A stretch of DNA of 64,000 nt from Pseudosporangium ferrugineum (GCF_003002065.1 NZ_PVZG01000001.1:744001-808000), one strand, 5' to 3'. Positions 15,801-24,950 are shown, counted from the stretch's first letter. Notes: generated by a model from the letters alone, not told the origin. Translations and numbers: made by a program.

Positions 15801-17140
15801 GGCAGGTCTTGCCCGGCGCTGACCTGGTCGGCGCCGGCCACCACGATCCGCTGCCCGGCGTCGAGGCCGGAGACGACCTGCACCACGTCCTCGCCCTGGA
15901 CGCCGAGGCTGACCGCGACGCGCTCGGCCTTGCCGCCGCGGACCGCCCAGACGACGTTCCGGCCGTCGCTGGAGACCACCGCGCCGGCGGGCACCGTGAC
16001 CGCGTCGGCGGCCTGGCGTACGCGCAGCCGCACGATGGCGCTCATGCCGGGGCGGGGGCCGGGGGCGGGGCTGCCGTCGGCGTACGTGCCCCTGCCCAGG
16101 GTGAGGCGCACCCGGTAGGAGACGCCGCCGCGGGCCGACGTGGTGGGGAGCAGGTCGACGGCGCGGACCTTCGCCTCGTACGTGGCACCCGCGGCGGCGT
16201 CGAGCTCGATGGTGCCGGTGCCGCCCGGCTTCACCAGGAGCACGTCGGTCTCGTCCACCTCCGCGGCGACGCCGAGGCCGCCGGTGTCGACGACGGTGAG
16301 GATCGGGGTGCCCGGGCCCACGGCGGCGCCCTCCGGAACGGCCACGTCGACGCCCGGCAGCGGGGCCCGGGCGGCGGGAGCGCCGGCGGCGGCCGGGTCG
16401 GCGCCCGCGATCAGGTCGGTGAGCGACGGGGTGCCGGCCGCCGCGGTGCCGCCCAGCTGCACCACACCGGACACCGGTGCCCGCAGGGTGAGGGCGTCGA
16501 CCGCGGCCTTCGCCAGGTCGTACGCCTGCCGCGCCTGCACCCGCTGCGCCGCCGAGAGGGCCGCCACCGCCTCGCCCACGCTCGCCACCCCGCGTTCGAG
16601 GGAGCGTACGGCGGCATCCGCGGCCGCGGAGACGGCGGCGTACTGCTCCCGGGCGGCGTCGAGCTGGGCGAGCAACGCCGTGCGCAGGGTCTCGTCGGTG
16701 ATCTCGCCGGCCGCCTCCCGGGCCTCGGCGAAGGCCTTGCCGGCGCTCGCGTCGGTGCGCTGCCGGGCCGCCGTGAAGCCGGCCGCCCCGCCGCCGGTGG
16801 GCACTCCCCCTGCGGAGGCCGCGTCCCGCGCCTCGGCGGCGGCGTCCAGGCGCTTGCGGGCCGCGGGTGAGTCGACGACCGCGACGACCTGGCCCTTGCG
16901 CACCCGGTCACCGGCGTCGACGCGCAGCAAGGCGAGGGTGCCCTCGGCGGGCGCGGTGACCGTCCCGGCGGCCCGCGCGGTCACGGCGCCGGACGCCTCC
17001 ACGATCTCGTCGACGGTGCCCCGCCCGGCCGTGCCGACGGTCACCCCGGACGGCTCGTCGCCGCAGGAGGCCGCGGTCAGCGGCGGCAGCAGGACGCACG
17101 CGACGAGCAGCACGGCGGCGCGGCGGGGGGATCCGGACAC
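15797..17140 (-). CDS. HlyD/MacA-like membrane-fusion adaptor, probable lipoprotein
   Basis: A 447-aa protein. An earlier in-frame GTG at 17149 overlaps a TAGAGT -10 box; I prefer GTG 17140, seven bases after that box and without a Shine-Dalgarno. The start then gives a compact signal (SGSPRRAAVLLVACVLLPPLTAASC) with a possible lipid-attached Cys. Then come a lipoyl/barrel-sandwich half (EGTLALLRVDAGDRVRKGQVVAVVDS), an Ala-rich helical hairpin (about 90-215), the second lipoyl half and a C-terminal beta-barrel (VTVPAGAVVSSDGRNVVWAV). It is the first gene of the MacA-MacB operon and should couple to the permease outside the membrane. Confidence 0.88.
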   Translation of the reverse strand: MSGSPRRAAVLLVACVLLPPLTAASCGDEPSGVTVGTAGRGTVDEIVEASGAVTARAAGTVTAPAEGTLALLRVDAGDRVRKGQVVAVVDSPAARKRLDAAAEARDAASAGGVPTGGGAAGFTAARQRTDASAGKAFAEAREAAGEITDETLRTALLAQLDAAREQYAAVSAAADAAVRSLERGVASVGEAVAALSAAQRVQARQAYDLAKAAVDALTLRAPVSGVVQLGGTAAAGTPSLTDLIAGADPAAAGAPAARAPLPGVDVAVPEGAAVGPGTPILTVVDTGGLGVAAEVDETDVLLVKPGGTGTIELDAAAGATYEAKVRAVDLLPTTSARGGVSYRVRLTLGRGTYADGSPAPGPRPGMSAIVRLRVRQAADAVTVPAGAVVSSDGRNVVWAVRGGKAERVAVSLGVQGEDVVQVVSGLDAGQRIVVAGADQVSAGQDLP

Positions 17141-17147
17141 GGACGCC

Positions 17148-17153
17148 ACTCTA
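17148..17153 (-). promoter_or_regulatory. -10 box of the efflux operon (leaderless)
   Basis: TAGAGT on the minus strand, seven bases before GTG 17140. The mRNA would start at or beside the start codon. Confidence 0.45.
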
Positions 17154-17447
17154 TGTCGCGGGCCGGGGCGCGGGGCCGGGCCGAATGGCCGGGGAACGGC
17201 CCGGCCGAACGGCGGGGTGAACGATATCGGACTTCCCTAGCAGATACCCCGGGTGTTGTCAGCTATCCGCCCGGCCGGTGGCGGGACCTTGACTGCGCAT
17301 CCCACCATGAGCTGAGAACGTGGGATCCGGTCGGCGTCCGCGCCGGCCGCCCACGATGACAATCGGCCGACGAGATGAACCGCGCGTCCCTCCGCGCTCG
17401 TAATCCCCAGCACGGTGCCCACCCGCGTACGCGAAGGAACGTGTGAC
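17154..17447. other. Divergent regulatory gap without a gene
   Basis: About 300 bp separating the efflux operon (minus) from the 72-aa gene (plus). No frame has a start, ribosome site and coding bias together. 17230-17270 is slightly AT-richer. I see no recognised riboswitch core or strong inverted repeat. Confidence 0.4.
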
Positions 17448-17666
17448 ATGTCGCTCCATGGATTACCGGCCGCCGGGATGCTGCGCGCCGACGAGCTGAC
17501 GGTCGTGCACCACGACGACACGGTCAGCCTGTTCACCGACGTCACCTACATGCTGAGCCGGGACGGACTGCGGGTGCTCACCGCCGGCGGGGACGAGAAG
17601 GCCTTCCCGCCGCACGACGTGCTGACCACCCACGTCCGCTACGCCCATCCGCCCCTGGCCGCCTGA
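17448..17666 (+). CDS. Small hypothetical protein, 72 aa
   Basis: The ATG at 17448 has GAAGGAA seven bases upstream; an earlier in-frame ATG at 17415 has none. The protein is soluble and looks like a small beta-rich fold: ADELTVVHHDDTVSLFTDVTYML followed by DGLRVLTAGGDEKAFPPHDVLTTHVRYA. No family recognised. A strong hairpin terminator lies 18 bp after its stop, consistent with a monocistronic gene. Confidence 0.72.
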   Translation: MSLHGLPAAGMLRADELTVVHHDDTVSLFTDVTYMLSRDGLRVLTAGGDEKAFPPHDVLTTHVRYAHPPLAA

Positions 17667-17684
17667 GCTGAGCCCGCACGACGA

Positions 17685-17710
17685 CGGCCCGCCGGAGAAC
17701 CGGCGGGCCG
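17685..17710. terminator. Bidirectional hairpin terminator
   Basis: An 11-bp perfect stem CGGCCCGCCGG (17685-17695) with loop AGAA and its complement at 17700-17710. It sits between the convergent 72-aa gene and L,D-transpeptidase gene and can serve both. Confidence 0.8.
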
Positions 17711-17728
17711 CTGTGCGTACGGCGTCGA

Positions 17729-18490
17729 TCAGGTGCCGGGACGGCGCCCGATGACCTTGACCTTGCGGCCGATCTTGCCGACCTTGTAGTACGCCTTCGC
17801 GTCCGACGGCAGCAGGTTGACGCAGCCGTGCGATCCGCGCCACGCGTCGTGCAGGTACGTGGTCGTCTGGTGGAAGCCGATCCCGCCGACGAAGCGCTGC
17901 CAGTACGGCAGCCACACCTCGTACGGGTTCGACCACTCCTTCTTCGTGCGCTTGTTGATCTTGTATGTGCCGGTCGGGGTCCGGTAGCCGTTCATGCCCG
18001 TACGGGTCACGGTCGGCTTGCGGTACACCTTGCCGTTCTTCATCACCCAGGTCGTCTGGTGCGTGAGGTCCACGCAGAACCGCCACCCCGAACGCGGGGC
18101 GCGGCACGACGACGTCTTGGTGTTCGCGAGCCGCTTGGCCACACCGTGCGTGGTCGGGCCCGCGAGACCGGCGGCCGGCCTGATGCCGTACCGGCTCTGG
18201 AACTTCTTGATCGCCTTGCAGTCGGCGGCGGACTGCCGGCCGTCCACCGTGACGGCGCCGAAGCCGCCGAGCTTCTTGAGGTAGCCCTCGACCTGCTTCT
18301 GATACCTGCCCGTCGCGCACGAGGCCGCGGCGGCCCTCGTGACGACGACGGCGGCGACCGGTGCCGCCGCGGTGACCGGGGACGCGGCTGCTGCCGCACC
18401 CGGGGTCACCACGGCAGCGCCGAGCCCGCCGGCCACCGCCGCCGCCACGACGGCGGCGGCGAGGCGCGCGGAAACCCGCTGCACTCCCAA
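17729..18490 (-). CDS. Secreted L,D-transpeptidase with peptidoglycan-binding-like domain
   Basis: A 253-aa protein. The TTG at 18490 is preferred because GGGGAGG ends six bases upstream and it begins directly before the signal peptide (VSARLAAAVVAAAVAGGLGAAVV, cleavage near AAAA). A helical region of peptidoglycan-binding type (about 60-125: CKAIKKFQSRYGIRPAAGLAG) precedes a YkuD domain (about 140-250) containing the catalytic signature HDAWRGSHGCVNL, with the nucleophile Cys and conserved His and Asn. It should form 3-3 cross-links in peptidoglycan outside the membrane. Alternative starts are GTG 18484 and ATG 18520. Confidence 0.9.
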   Translation of the reverse strand: MGVQRVSARLAAAVVAAAVAGGLGAAVVTPGAAAAASPVTAAAPVAAVVVTRAAAASCATGRYQKQVEGYLKKLGGFGAVTVDGRQSAADCKAIKKFQSRYGIRPAAGLAGPTTHGVAKRLANTKTSSCRAPRSGWRFCVDLTHQTTWVMKNGKVYRKPTVTRTGMNGYRTPTGTYKINKRTKKEWSNPYEVWLPYWQRFVGGIGFHQTTTYLHDAWRGSHGCVNLLPSDAKAYYKVGKIGRKVKVIGRRPGT

Positions 18491-18587
18491 ATTCGTCCTC
18501 CCCAGGAGATCTGTGAGGCACATCGAAGCACACGAGCGCTCCGGGGAGAGTCGGCCGGACGACCCTGGCACACAACCGGTATGTGCG

Positions 18588-19439
18588 TCACTGCGGCGTG
18601 GCGAAGTCCTGCACCCAGTACGGCGTCCGGTCGGCGGAGAACGCGAGGCCCAGACCCACCTCGTGCAGGCGGCAGTCCATGATGTTCTCCCGGTGCTCCG
18701 GGCTGCGCATCCAGCCGTCCACGACCTCGTGGACGCTGTCCTGGCCGCGGGCGATGTTCTCGCCGTAGCGGGACCACTCGTAGCCGGCGGCGCGCACCCG
18801 CTCGCCGGCCCGGTCGCCGCGCGGGTCCTCGTGCGCGAAGTAGCCGCGCCGGGCCATGTCCGCCGCGTGCCGGTTGGCCGCCTCGATCAGCCGCCGGTCG
18901 ACGCCGAGGGGGTCGCAGCCGCCGCGCCGCCGGTGCTCGTTGACCAGGCGCAACGCCTGCTGCTGCACGTCGCCGGAGGGGTCGGCGGAGAGCGCCTGGC
19001 CCGCGGTCACGTCGCGGTGGGCGTCCGCGGCCGGGTTCTTCTGCGGTGCGGCGTTCCTGTCCGGCTTCGCCGGCGCGGGCCGGGCGGGTGCCGGATCGCC
19101 GGCGGGCCGGTCCGGCTTCGCGTCCGGGGTGCCCCCGGGCCGTGCGGGCGCCGGCCGGTCGGCGGGCTCACCCCCGCCGGCCGGTCCGGGCTCATCCCCG
19201 CCGGCCGGTCCGGGCGCATCGGCGGTGGTCGCGGGCGTCCCGGCATCGGGAGCATCGGGTACGGCGGGGAGCACCGGCACGCCGGCGTCCGGGGGCAGCT
19301 GGGGCACGGCCGGCAGCTCCGAGATCGCCGTCGACGGCACGTCCGGGGTGGTCTCCGCGCCCGCGGTGGTCGCGATCATGACCCCGCCCACCAGGACCGC
19401 CGACACCGCGACCGCCACCACGACAGCAGGCTTGCGCAC
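18588..19439 (-). CDS. Secreted SCP/CAP-domain protein
   Basis: A 283-aa protein starting at GTG 19439 with GAAGAGGGA about six bases upstream. A signal peptide or membrane anchor (VVVAVAVSAVLVGGVMIATTAGA, about 6-29) is followed by a roughly 125-residue Pro/Ala/Gly/Asp-rich linker and a C-terminal CAP domain (about 158-283): ALRLVNEHRRRGGCDPLGVD, ANRHAADMARRGYFAHEDPRG and YGENIARG, with conserved His and Glu of the CAP cavity, ending YWVQDFATP. Bacterial CAP proteins are extracellular and of uncertain biochemical role. The linker suggests it spans the cell wall. Confidence 0.9.
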   Translation of the reverse strand: MRKPAVVVAVAVSAVLVGGVMIATTAGAETTPDVPSTAISELPAVPQLPPDAGVPVLPAVPDAPDAGTPATTADAPGPAGGDEPGPAGGGEPADRPAPARPGGTPDAKPDRPAGDPAPARPAPAKPDRNAAPQKNPAADAHRDVTAGQALSADPSGDVQQQALRLVNEHRRRGGCDPLGVDRRLIEAANRHAADMARRGYFAHEDPRGDRAGERVRAAGYEWSRYGENIARGQDSVHEVVDGWMRSPEHRENIMDCRLHEVGLGLAFSADRTPYWVQDFATPQ

Positions 19440-19615
19440 CGTTGTCCCTCTTCTCGCGCTCGTGGCGCCGCGCCCCGTGCACGCCGCCCTCGAGGAGGAC
19501 CAACGCGGGGATCGCACAGTCGCACCGACAAATGCGACACTTCATTCTTTCGGGGTCATCCGGCGGGGCGTAGTTGCCGACCGGGCGACCGGTCCCCCGT
19601 AACCGGCGCCGTGGC

Positions 19616-19621
19616 TACCGT
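19616..19621 (+). promoter_or_regulatory. -10 box of leaderless acyltransferase promoter
   Basis: TACCGT lies six bases before GTG 19628, with no Shine-Dalgarno. Confidence 0.5.
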
Positions 19622-19627
19622 TTCGCG

Positions 19628-20947
19628 GTGCGCAACCGCTACCTGGACCTTCTCCGGGCCGCCGCCATCGTCCGCGTCGTCGTCTACCACCTGTTCGGCT
19701 GGCCGTGGCTCTCCCTGCTGCTTCCCGCGATGGGCATCATGTTCGCCCTGGCCGGATCCCTGACCGCCGCCTCCCTGGACCGCCGGTCCGCGGGTGCGGT
19801 GCTCACCTCCCGGCTGCGCCGCCTGCTGCCACCGCTGTGGCTGCTCGGCCTGATCGTGGTGCCGGCGATGCTCTACGCCGGCTGGGCCGCTCAGGAGGGC
19901 GGCGACCGGCCGTGGAGCTGGAAGCTCGCGCTGTGGATCCTGCCGCTGGGCGACCCGCCGGGCAGCACCGAGGGCATCGACGCCTGGGAGCCGCTCTGGT
20001 ACATCCGGGCGTACCTGTGGTTCGTACTGCTGTCCCCGCTGCTGTATCTCGCGTACAAGAAGATCGCCTGGGCCGCGGTGGCCGCGCCGATCGTGCTGAT
20101 CGCGGTGCTCGACAAGACCGGCCTCACCCTGCCGTTCGGTCGCGCGGACGCGGCGATGTGGGACTTCGCCACCTACGGCGCCTGCTGGATCGCCGGCTTC
20201 GCGCACCACGACGGCCGCCTGCACCGCCTCCGCCCCGGCCTGGTCGGCGCGGCCGCCGCGGTGCTCGGCGTCGCGGCGCTCTACTGGCTGCACGGGCACC
20301 CGGGCGAGGGCGGGTACGACCTCAACGACGTGCCCGAGTCCCAGGCGCTGTGGTCGCTCGCGTTCGTGCTGCTGGCGCTGCGGTGGCGGCCGGACATGAC
20401 GTGGCTGTCGTACGTACGCCCGCTGGACCGCGCCGTGAACCTGCTCAACGCCCGCGCGGTCACCGTGTACCTGTGGCACAACATCGCGATCGCGGCGATC
20501 TGGCCGGTGCTGACGGTGCTGACGCTCGACGACACCGGGTCGATGGAGGGTCCGGTCACGCTCGGCGCGACGCTGGCGCTGACCGGGGTGGCGGTGCTCG
20601 CGTTCGGCTGGGCCGAGGACCTGGCGGCACGGCGGCGCCCGAGGCTGTGGCCGGCGGACGCGACCCCCGGCCGCCCGGCAGCCGTCCCCGCAGCACAGGG
20701 CCCAGCGGCACCCAACCCCGCGATACCCGGCCCCGCAGCACCGGGCCCTGCGATACCCGGCCCCGCGGCGCCGGGCCCTGCGATAGCCGGCACTGCGGCG
20801 CCTGGCCCTGCGACAGCCGGCACTGCGGCAACCGCGGCGCCGGTGGGAGGGCCGTGGGCGGAGCAGCCCGCGCCGCCGCAGGCCCGGCGGGCGGCGTACG
20901 AGGAACCCGCGGTCTCCTGGCTCGCCGGTGGTGCCGAGCGGGAGTGA
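19628..20947 (+). CDS. Acyltransferase 3 family membrane protein with Pro/Ala-rich tail
   Basis: A 439-aa polytopic protein. GTG 19628 is chosen because a leaderless -10 box is six bases upstream and the sequence starts at the family motif (VRNRYLDLLRAAAIVRVVVYH, with the conserved His). About ten membrane segments run to residue 330. The last 90 residues are a low-complexity Pro/Ala/Gly tail with PGPAIPGPAA-type repeats, absent from the paralogue at 2691. Substrate unknown; a surface or secondary-metabolite acylation is plausible. Confidence 0.87.
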   Translation: MRNRYLDLLRAAAIVRVVVYHLFGWPWLSLLLPAMGIMFALAGSLTAASLDRRSAGAVLTSRLRRLLPPLWLLGLIVVPAMLYAGWAAQEGGDRPWSWKLALWILPLGDPPGSTEGIDAWEPLWYIRAYLWFVLLSPLLYLAYKKIAWAAVAAPIVLIAVLDKTGLTLPFGRADAAMWDFATYGACWIAGFAHHDGRLHRLRPGLVGAAAAVLGVAALYWLHGHPGEGGYDLNDVPESQALWSLAFVLLALRWRPDMTWLSYVRPLDRAVNLLNARAVTVYLWHNIAIAAIWPVLTVLTLDDTGSMEGPVTLGATLALTGVAVLAFGWAEDLAARRRPRLWPADATPGRPAAVPAAQGPAAPNPAIPGPAAPGPAIPGPAAPGPAIAGTAAPGPATAGTAATAAPVGGPWAEQPAPPQARRAAYEEPAVSWLAGGAERE

Positions 20948-20999
20948 TCCCGGCCGTCCTGAACTGAAACATTCTCGCTGTCCGGCGGAAAATGCCCGC

Positions 21000-21005
21000 T
21001 AACCT
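21000..21005 (+). promoter_or_regulatory. -10 box of the chemosensory operon (leaderless)
   Basis: TAACCT six bases before the first ATG of the operon (21012). No Shine-Dalgarno is visible in the six-base spacer, so a leaderless transcript starting at the ATG is predicted. Confidence 0.55.
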
Positions 21006-21011
21006 GAGCGA

Positions 21012-21503
21012 ATGGTGCACCCGGGGCATATCGGAGCACCGGCGGGGACGCCCGCCGGTGTGCCGTCGCTGGTCTTCCGGGCCGGTCCGCTGCTCTGTGC
21101 CCTGCGGATCGACGACGTCATCGAGACGATGCGGCCGCTCGTCACCCATCCCCTCGCCGGCACCCCGCCGTTCGTCTCCGGGATCTGCATCATGCGCGGC
21201 GCTCCCACCCTCGTCGTCGACGTCGCCCGGCTGCTGGGCGGGGCGAGCGCGCCGGTCGGCCGGTTCGTCGCGGTCCGCACCGAACGCGGTCCCGTGGCGT
21301 TCGCGATCGGGGAGATCCAGGGCGTACGGCCGGTCGGCGGCGACCCGGCGGCCCGGCACGAGGCCCTGCTCGGCGACGCCCCGGCCCGGCTGATCGCGGC
21401 GGTGGGCACGCTGGACGCCGAGCCGGTCCTGGTGCTGCAGGGCATGCGGTTCGTGCCCGACGAGGTGTGGGCCGCGGCCGGCGACCTGGCGGCCGCGTCG
21501 TGA
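21012..21503 (+). CDS. CheW-like coupling protein (WspB position)
   Basis: A 163-aa CheW-domain protein (about 15-155): LVFRAGPLLCALRIDDVIETMRP, GICIMRGAPTLVVDVARLLGG and VGRFVAVRTERGPVAFAIGEIQGV follow the two-barrel CheW pattern. It should link receptor and CheA. It is the first gene of a seven-gene operon with all junctions overlapping; its stop overlaps the CheR start (GTGA at 21500-21503). Confidence 0.88.
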   Translation: MVHPGHIGAPAGTPAGVPSLVFRAGPLLCALRIDDVIETMRPLVTHPLAGTPPFVSGICIMRGAPTLVVDVARLLGGASAPVGRFVAVRTERGPVAFAIGEIQGVRPVGGDPAARHEALLGDAPARLIAAVGTLDAEPVLVLQGMRFVPDEVWAAAGDLAAAS

Positions 21504-22948
21504 GCACGGCGCCCGACGTCACCGTGTTCCGCACGGTGCTCGCCACCCAGCTCGGGTGGATGTTCGACGACAACGACGTGCCGCAGCTGGCCCAGGTGCT
21601 GCGGGACCGGGTCGAGACGGCGCGGCTGCACCCCGGGGCGTACCTGCGGCGGCTGGCGCGCGGCGACTGGGACGCCGAGCTGGGCGCGCTCGCCGAGGAC
21701 CTGACGATCAACGAGACGTACTTCTTCCGGCACGGCGAGCAGTTCCGCGCGCTGGCCGAGGTGGTGCTGCCCGAGCGGCTGCGGGACCGGTACGCCCAGC
21801 GCATGCTGCGCCTGCTCTCCGTCGGCTGCTCCTCCGGCGAGGAGGCGTACACGCTGGCCATCGTGGCGCGGGAGGCGCAGTCCGACCCCGGCTGGATCCT
21901 CGACGTGCTGGGCCTGGACGCCAGCGCCGCCATGCTCGAGCAGGCGGCCCGGGCGCGGTACTCCGGCTGGGCGCTGCGCGAGACCCCGGACGCGGTCCGC
22001 GCCCGCTGGTTCCACCCCGAGGACGGGGAGTACATCCTCGACCCCGCGATCCGCGCGTCGGTGCGGTTCCGGCGGTACAACGTCGCCACGGAGGACGAGC
22101 AGCTGTGGCACTCCGGCCAGTACGACGTGATCTTCTGCCGGAACCTGCTGATGTACCTGACCCCGGACGTACGCGAATCGCTGATCGGCCGGATGACCCG
22201 CTCGCTGGCACCGGGCGGCTGCCTGTTCCTGGGTCACACCGACACCCTCGGCAGCCAGCCGGAGGGGCTCGAGCCGCAGCAGTCGCACCAGGCGTTCTAC
22301 TACCGCCGGGCCCCGAGCGCCGCCACCCTCGCCGCGCAGGCCCCCCGGCTCCGGCCACCCGCCCGGCAGGAGCCCACGCCCGCCTCGCAGGAGGCCGCCC
22401 GGGCGGTGCCGCGGAAGGCGCCGGCGACGCCAGCCGCGCCGGCCGCGCCGGGTGATGTGTACGGCAGGGCCCTGGGGCTGTTGCGCGACGAACGCTTCGA
22501 GGAGGCGCTGGCCGCCGTGGAGGACGCGCTCGGTGCCCGCCCGGCCCCGCGCGACCTGCTGCTGCACGGCGTCCTGCTGGCCCAGGCCGGCCGCCTCGAG
22601 GAGGCCGAGATCGTCTGCCGGCGGCTGCTCGACGTCGACGGGCTGTACGCCGACGCCCACCACCAGCTCGCCGTCTGCCTCGAGGGCGGCGCCGCGGTGG
22701 ACGTGGCGATCGGGCACTACCGGCTGGCGGCGTACCTGGATCCCGGCTTCGCGATGCCGCGGCTGCGGCTCGGCCTGCTGGCCCGGCGCCGGGGCGAGCT
22801 CCGGACCGCCCGCACCGAGCTGGAACGCGCGCTGGCCCTGCTCAAGCAGGAGCGGGAGGAGCGCCTGACCCTGTTCGGCGGCGGCTTCGGGCGGATCGCG
22901 CTGACCAGCCTGTGCCGGGCCGAGCTCGACTCGCAGGTGCCCCGGTGA
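21500..22948 (+). CDS. CheR-type MCP methyltransferase with C-terminal TPR domain (WspC-like)
   Basis: A 482-aa protein. The CheR domain (about 1-270) shows TINETYFFRHGEQFRAL, the SAM-binding SVGCSSGEEAYTLAI and FCRNLLMYL. After an Ala/Pro linker (about 275-315) come TPR-like helices (about 316-440: GRALGLLRDERFEEALAAVEDAL, YADAHHQLAVCLEGG). CheR-TPR fusions are typical of WspC and FrzF-type systems and not of plain flagellar chemotaxis. It should methylate glutamates of the receptor at 23481. The GTG start overlaps the upstream stop. Confidence 0.92.
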   Translation: MSTAPDVTVFRTVLATQLGWMFDDNDVPQLAQVLRDRVETARLHPGAYLRRLARGDWDAELGALAEDLTINETYFFRHGEQFRALAEVVLPERLRDRYAQRMLRLLSVGCSSGEEAYTLAIVAREAQSDPGWILDVLGLDASAAMLEQAARARYSGWALRETPDAVRARWFHPEDGEYILDPAIRASVRFRRYNVATEDEQLWHSGQYDVIFCRNLLMYLTPDVRESLIGRMTRSLAPGGCLFLGHTDTLGSQPEGLEPQQSHQAFYYRRAPSAATLAAQAPRLRPPARQEPTPASQEAARAVPRKAPATPAAPAAPGDVYGRALGLLRDERFEEALAAVEDALGARPAPRDLLLHGVLLAQAGRLEEAEIVCRRLLDVDGLYADAHHQLAVCLEGGAAVDVAIGHYRLAAYLDPGFAMPRLRLGLLARRRGELRTARTELERALALLKQEREERLTLFGGGFGRIALTSLCRAELDSQVPR

Positions 22949-23484
22949 GCCCCGCCGATGTGGGCGTGCGGCTGGCCGGCCTGCGCGAGGAGTTCGACCG
23001 CTCGTTCGCCGAGCCGGCCCGCCGCCACGACGTCGAGTACGCCGAACTCCTGGCCGTGCACGCCGGCGGCCGCCCGTACGCGCTGCGCCTCTCCCAGGCC
23101 TCCGGGCTGCACTCGGACCGCCCGGTGACGCCGCTGCCCGGCCCGCAGCCCGCGCTGCTCGGCGTGGCCGGCTTCGGCGGCGCGATCGTGCCCGTCTACG
23201 ACCTCGCCGCGCTGCTCGGGCACGCGCTGCCGGAACGGCCGCGCTGGCTCGTGCTCGCCGCGGGCGCACCCCCGCTGGCCCTCGCCTTCCACGGCCTCGA
23301 CGGCCACGTGCGGGTGCCCGCCACGGACATCGTCGAGGAGGCCGGCGGCCACGACGGCCGGGACGTGCTGCGCGGCATGGTCCCGCTGGCCGGCGGCACC
23401 CGCCCGATCGTCGACCTGCCGGCCGCCCGCGCCGCGGTGCACCGGCTCACCGGCCACAACCCGCACGTCCAGGAGGAGCCATGA
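22945..23484 (+). CDS. Second CheW-like coupling protein (WspD position)
   Basis: A 179-aa protein starting at the GTG that overlaps the CheR stop. A short helical N-terminus (VRLAGLREEFDRSFAEP) precedes a CheW domain (about 35-170) with LAVHAGGRPYALRLSQASGL and GVAGFGGAIVPVYDLAALLGH. Two CheW proteins with a CheR-TPR between them reproduce the wspB-C-D order. Its stop overlaps the receptor start (ATGA). Confidence 0.85.
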   Translation: MSPADVGVRLAGLREEFDRSFAEPARRHDVEYAELLAVHAGGRPYALRLSQASGLHSDRPVTPLPGPQPALLGVAGFGGAIVPVYDLAALLGHALPERPRWLVLAAGAPPLALAFHGLDGHVRVPATDIVEEAGGHDGRDVLRGMVPLAGGTRPIVDLPAARAAVHRLTGHNPHVQEEP

Positions 23485-24950
23485 AGGCCCGACGCACCTT
23501 CGGGAACAAGCTGGCGCTCAGCTTCGGCGTCACGGTGACGCTGACCATCGTCATCTGCGCCGCCTCGGTCGCCGCGCTGTCCCTCGTGATGACCGCGAAG
23601 GACAACGCGATCAAGGTGGCGGTCGACGACCTCGCCCGGTCGGAACAGTTACGGACCGAGGGCGAGAGCCGGATAGCGGACTACCGGGCGTACCTGCTCA
23701 ACGGACGGCAGGAGTATCTGGACCAGACCACCGCCGACCGCCAGCGGTTCCTGGCCCTGGTGACCCAGCTGCGCGGCTCGCTGACCGATCCGGCGGCGCA
23801 GAACCTGCTCGAGGCGGTGTCGACGGCGGAGGCGGCGCACGCGGCGATCCTCGACCCGGTGATCGAGCGCCGCAAGGAGATCACGAACCTCACCGACGTC
23901 GGGCAGCTGAACGCCACCGACGTCACCCCCGCCCGCAAGGCCCTCCAGGACTCCATCGTCGCCCTGACCGCCCGGGTACGCGAGAACGTCGAGCAGGCCC
24001 GGCGCGAGGCCTCCACCGAGGCCTCCCGCGCGATCGTCGTGATCATCGGGCTGGGGGTGCTGGCGCTGATCTTCGCCGCCTGGGTCGCCTGGAAGCTCAA
24101 CCGCGACCTGCGGCGCGAGGTCGGCGCGGCGATCGGGCACATCCAGAGCTCGTCGGCCCAGCTGGAGGCCGCCGCCGCCCAGCAGGCCAGCGGCGGCCGG
24201 GACCAGGCCAGCGCGATGAGCGAGATCACCACCACCATCAGCGAGCTGCTGATCACCTCCCGGCAGATCGCCGACAGCGCGCAACGGGTCTCGCAGATCG
24301 CCGAGGAGACGTCGGCCGCCGCGCGCACCGGCGACGCCACCATCGACCAGACCCGGGCCTCGATCTCCGCGATCCGCAACCAGGTGGACCAGATCGTCCA
24401 GCACATGCTGACCCTCGGCGAGAAGTCGCAGCAGATCGGCGGGGTCGTCGACCTGGTGTCCGAGCTGGCCGAACAGACCAACATCCTGGCCATCAACGCC
24501 ACCATCGAGGCCAGCGGCGCGGGCGAGTGGGGCCGGCGGTTCGCGGTGGTCGCCGAGGAGATCCGCAAGCTCGCCGACCGGACGGCCGGGTCGGCCAAGG
24601 AGATCCGCGCCCTCATCGACGACGTGCGGGGGGCGGTCAACACGACGGTCATGGCGACCGAGATCGGCGCCAAGTCCGTCGACTCCGGCGCCCGCCAGTT
24701 CGACGAGGCCACCGACTCGTTCCGGCGCATCGCGCAGCTCGTGGCCACCACCAACGACGCGACCCGGGAGATCGAGCTCTCCACCAAGCAGCAGACCACG
24801 GCGGTCGAGCAGGTCAACGTCGCCGCCTCGGACACCGCCCGGGTCACCCGCGAGACCGAGGCGAGCGCCGTGCAGACCCGGCAGACCGCGGCGCACCTGT
24901 CGAACCTCTCCGGCGACCTGCTCGACCTCGTCGGCAACGGGCGGTCATGA
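23481..24950 (+). CDS. Methyl-accepting chemoreceptor without HAMP domain (WspA position)
   Basis: A 489-aa receptor: TM1 about 13-37, an extracytoplasmic helical domain of CHASE3/four-helix type (about 38-183, with SRIADYRAYLLNGRQEYL), TM2 about 184-205, then the signalling domain. The kinase-contact tip is at about 328-352 (ELAEQTNILAINATIEASG, then GEWGRRFAVVAEEIRKLA). No HAMP domain is visible: the signalling helix begins directly after TM2. There is no CheR-docking pentapeptide at the C-terminus (ends GNGRS). The ligand is unknown; CHASE3-type domains often respond to surface or envelope state. Confidence 0.93.
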   Translation: MKARRTFGNKLALSFGVTVTLTIVICAASVAALSLVMTAKDNAIKVAVDDLARSEQLRTEGESRIADYRAYLLNGRQEYLDQTTADRQRFLALVTQLRGSLTDPAAQNLLEAVSTAEAAHAAILDPVIERRKEITNLTDVGQLNATDVTPARKALQDSIVALTARVRENVEQARREASTEASRAIVVIIGLGVLALIFAAWVAWKLNRDLRREVGAAIGHIQSSSAQLEAAAAQQASGGRDQASAMSEITTTISELLITSRQIADSAQRVSQIAEETSAAARTGDATIDQTRASISAIRNQVDQIVQHMLTLGEKSQQIGGVVDLVSELAEQTNILAINATIEASGAGEWGRRFAVVAEEIRKLADRTAGSAKEIRALIDDVRGAVNTTVMATEIGAKSVDSGARQFDEATDSFRRIAQLVATTNDATREIELSTKQQTTAVEQVNVAASDTARVTRETEASAVQTRQTAAHLSNLSGDLLDLVGNGRS

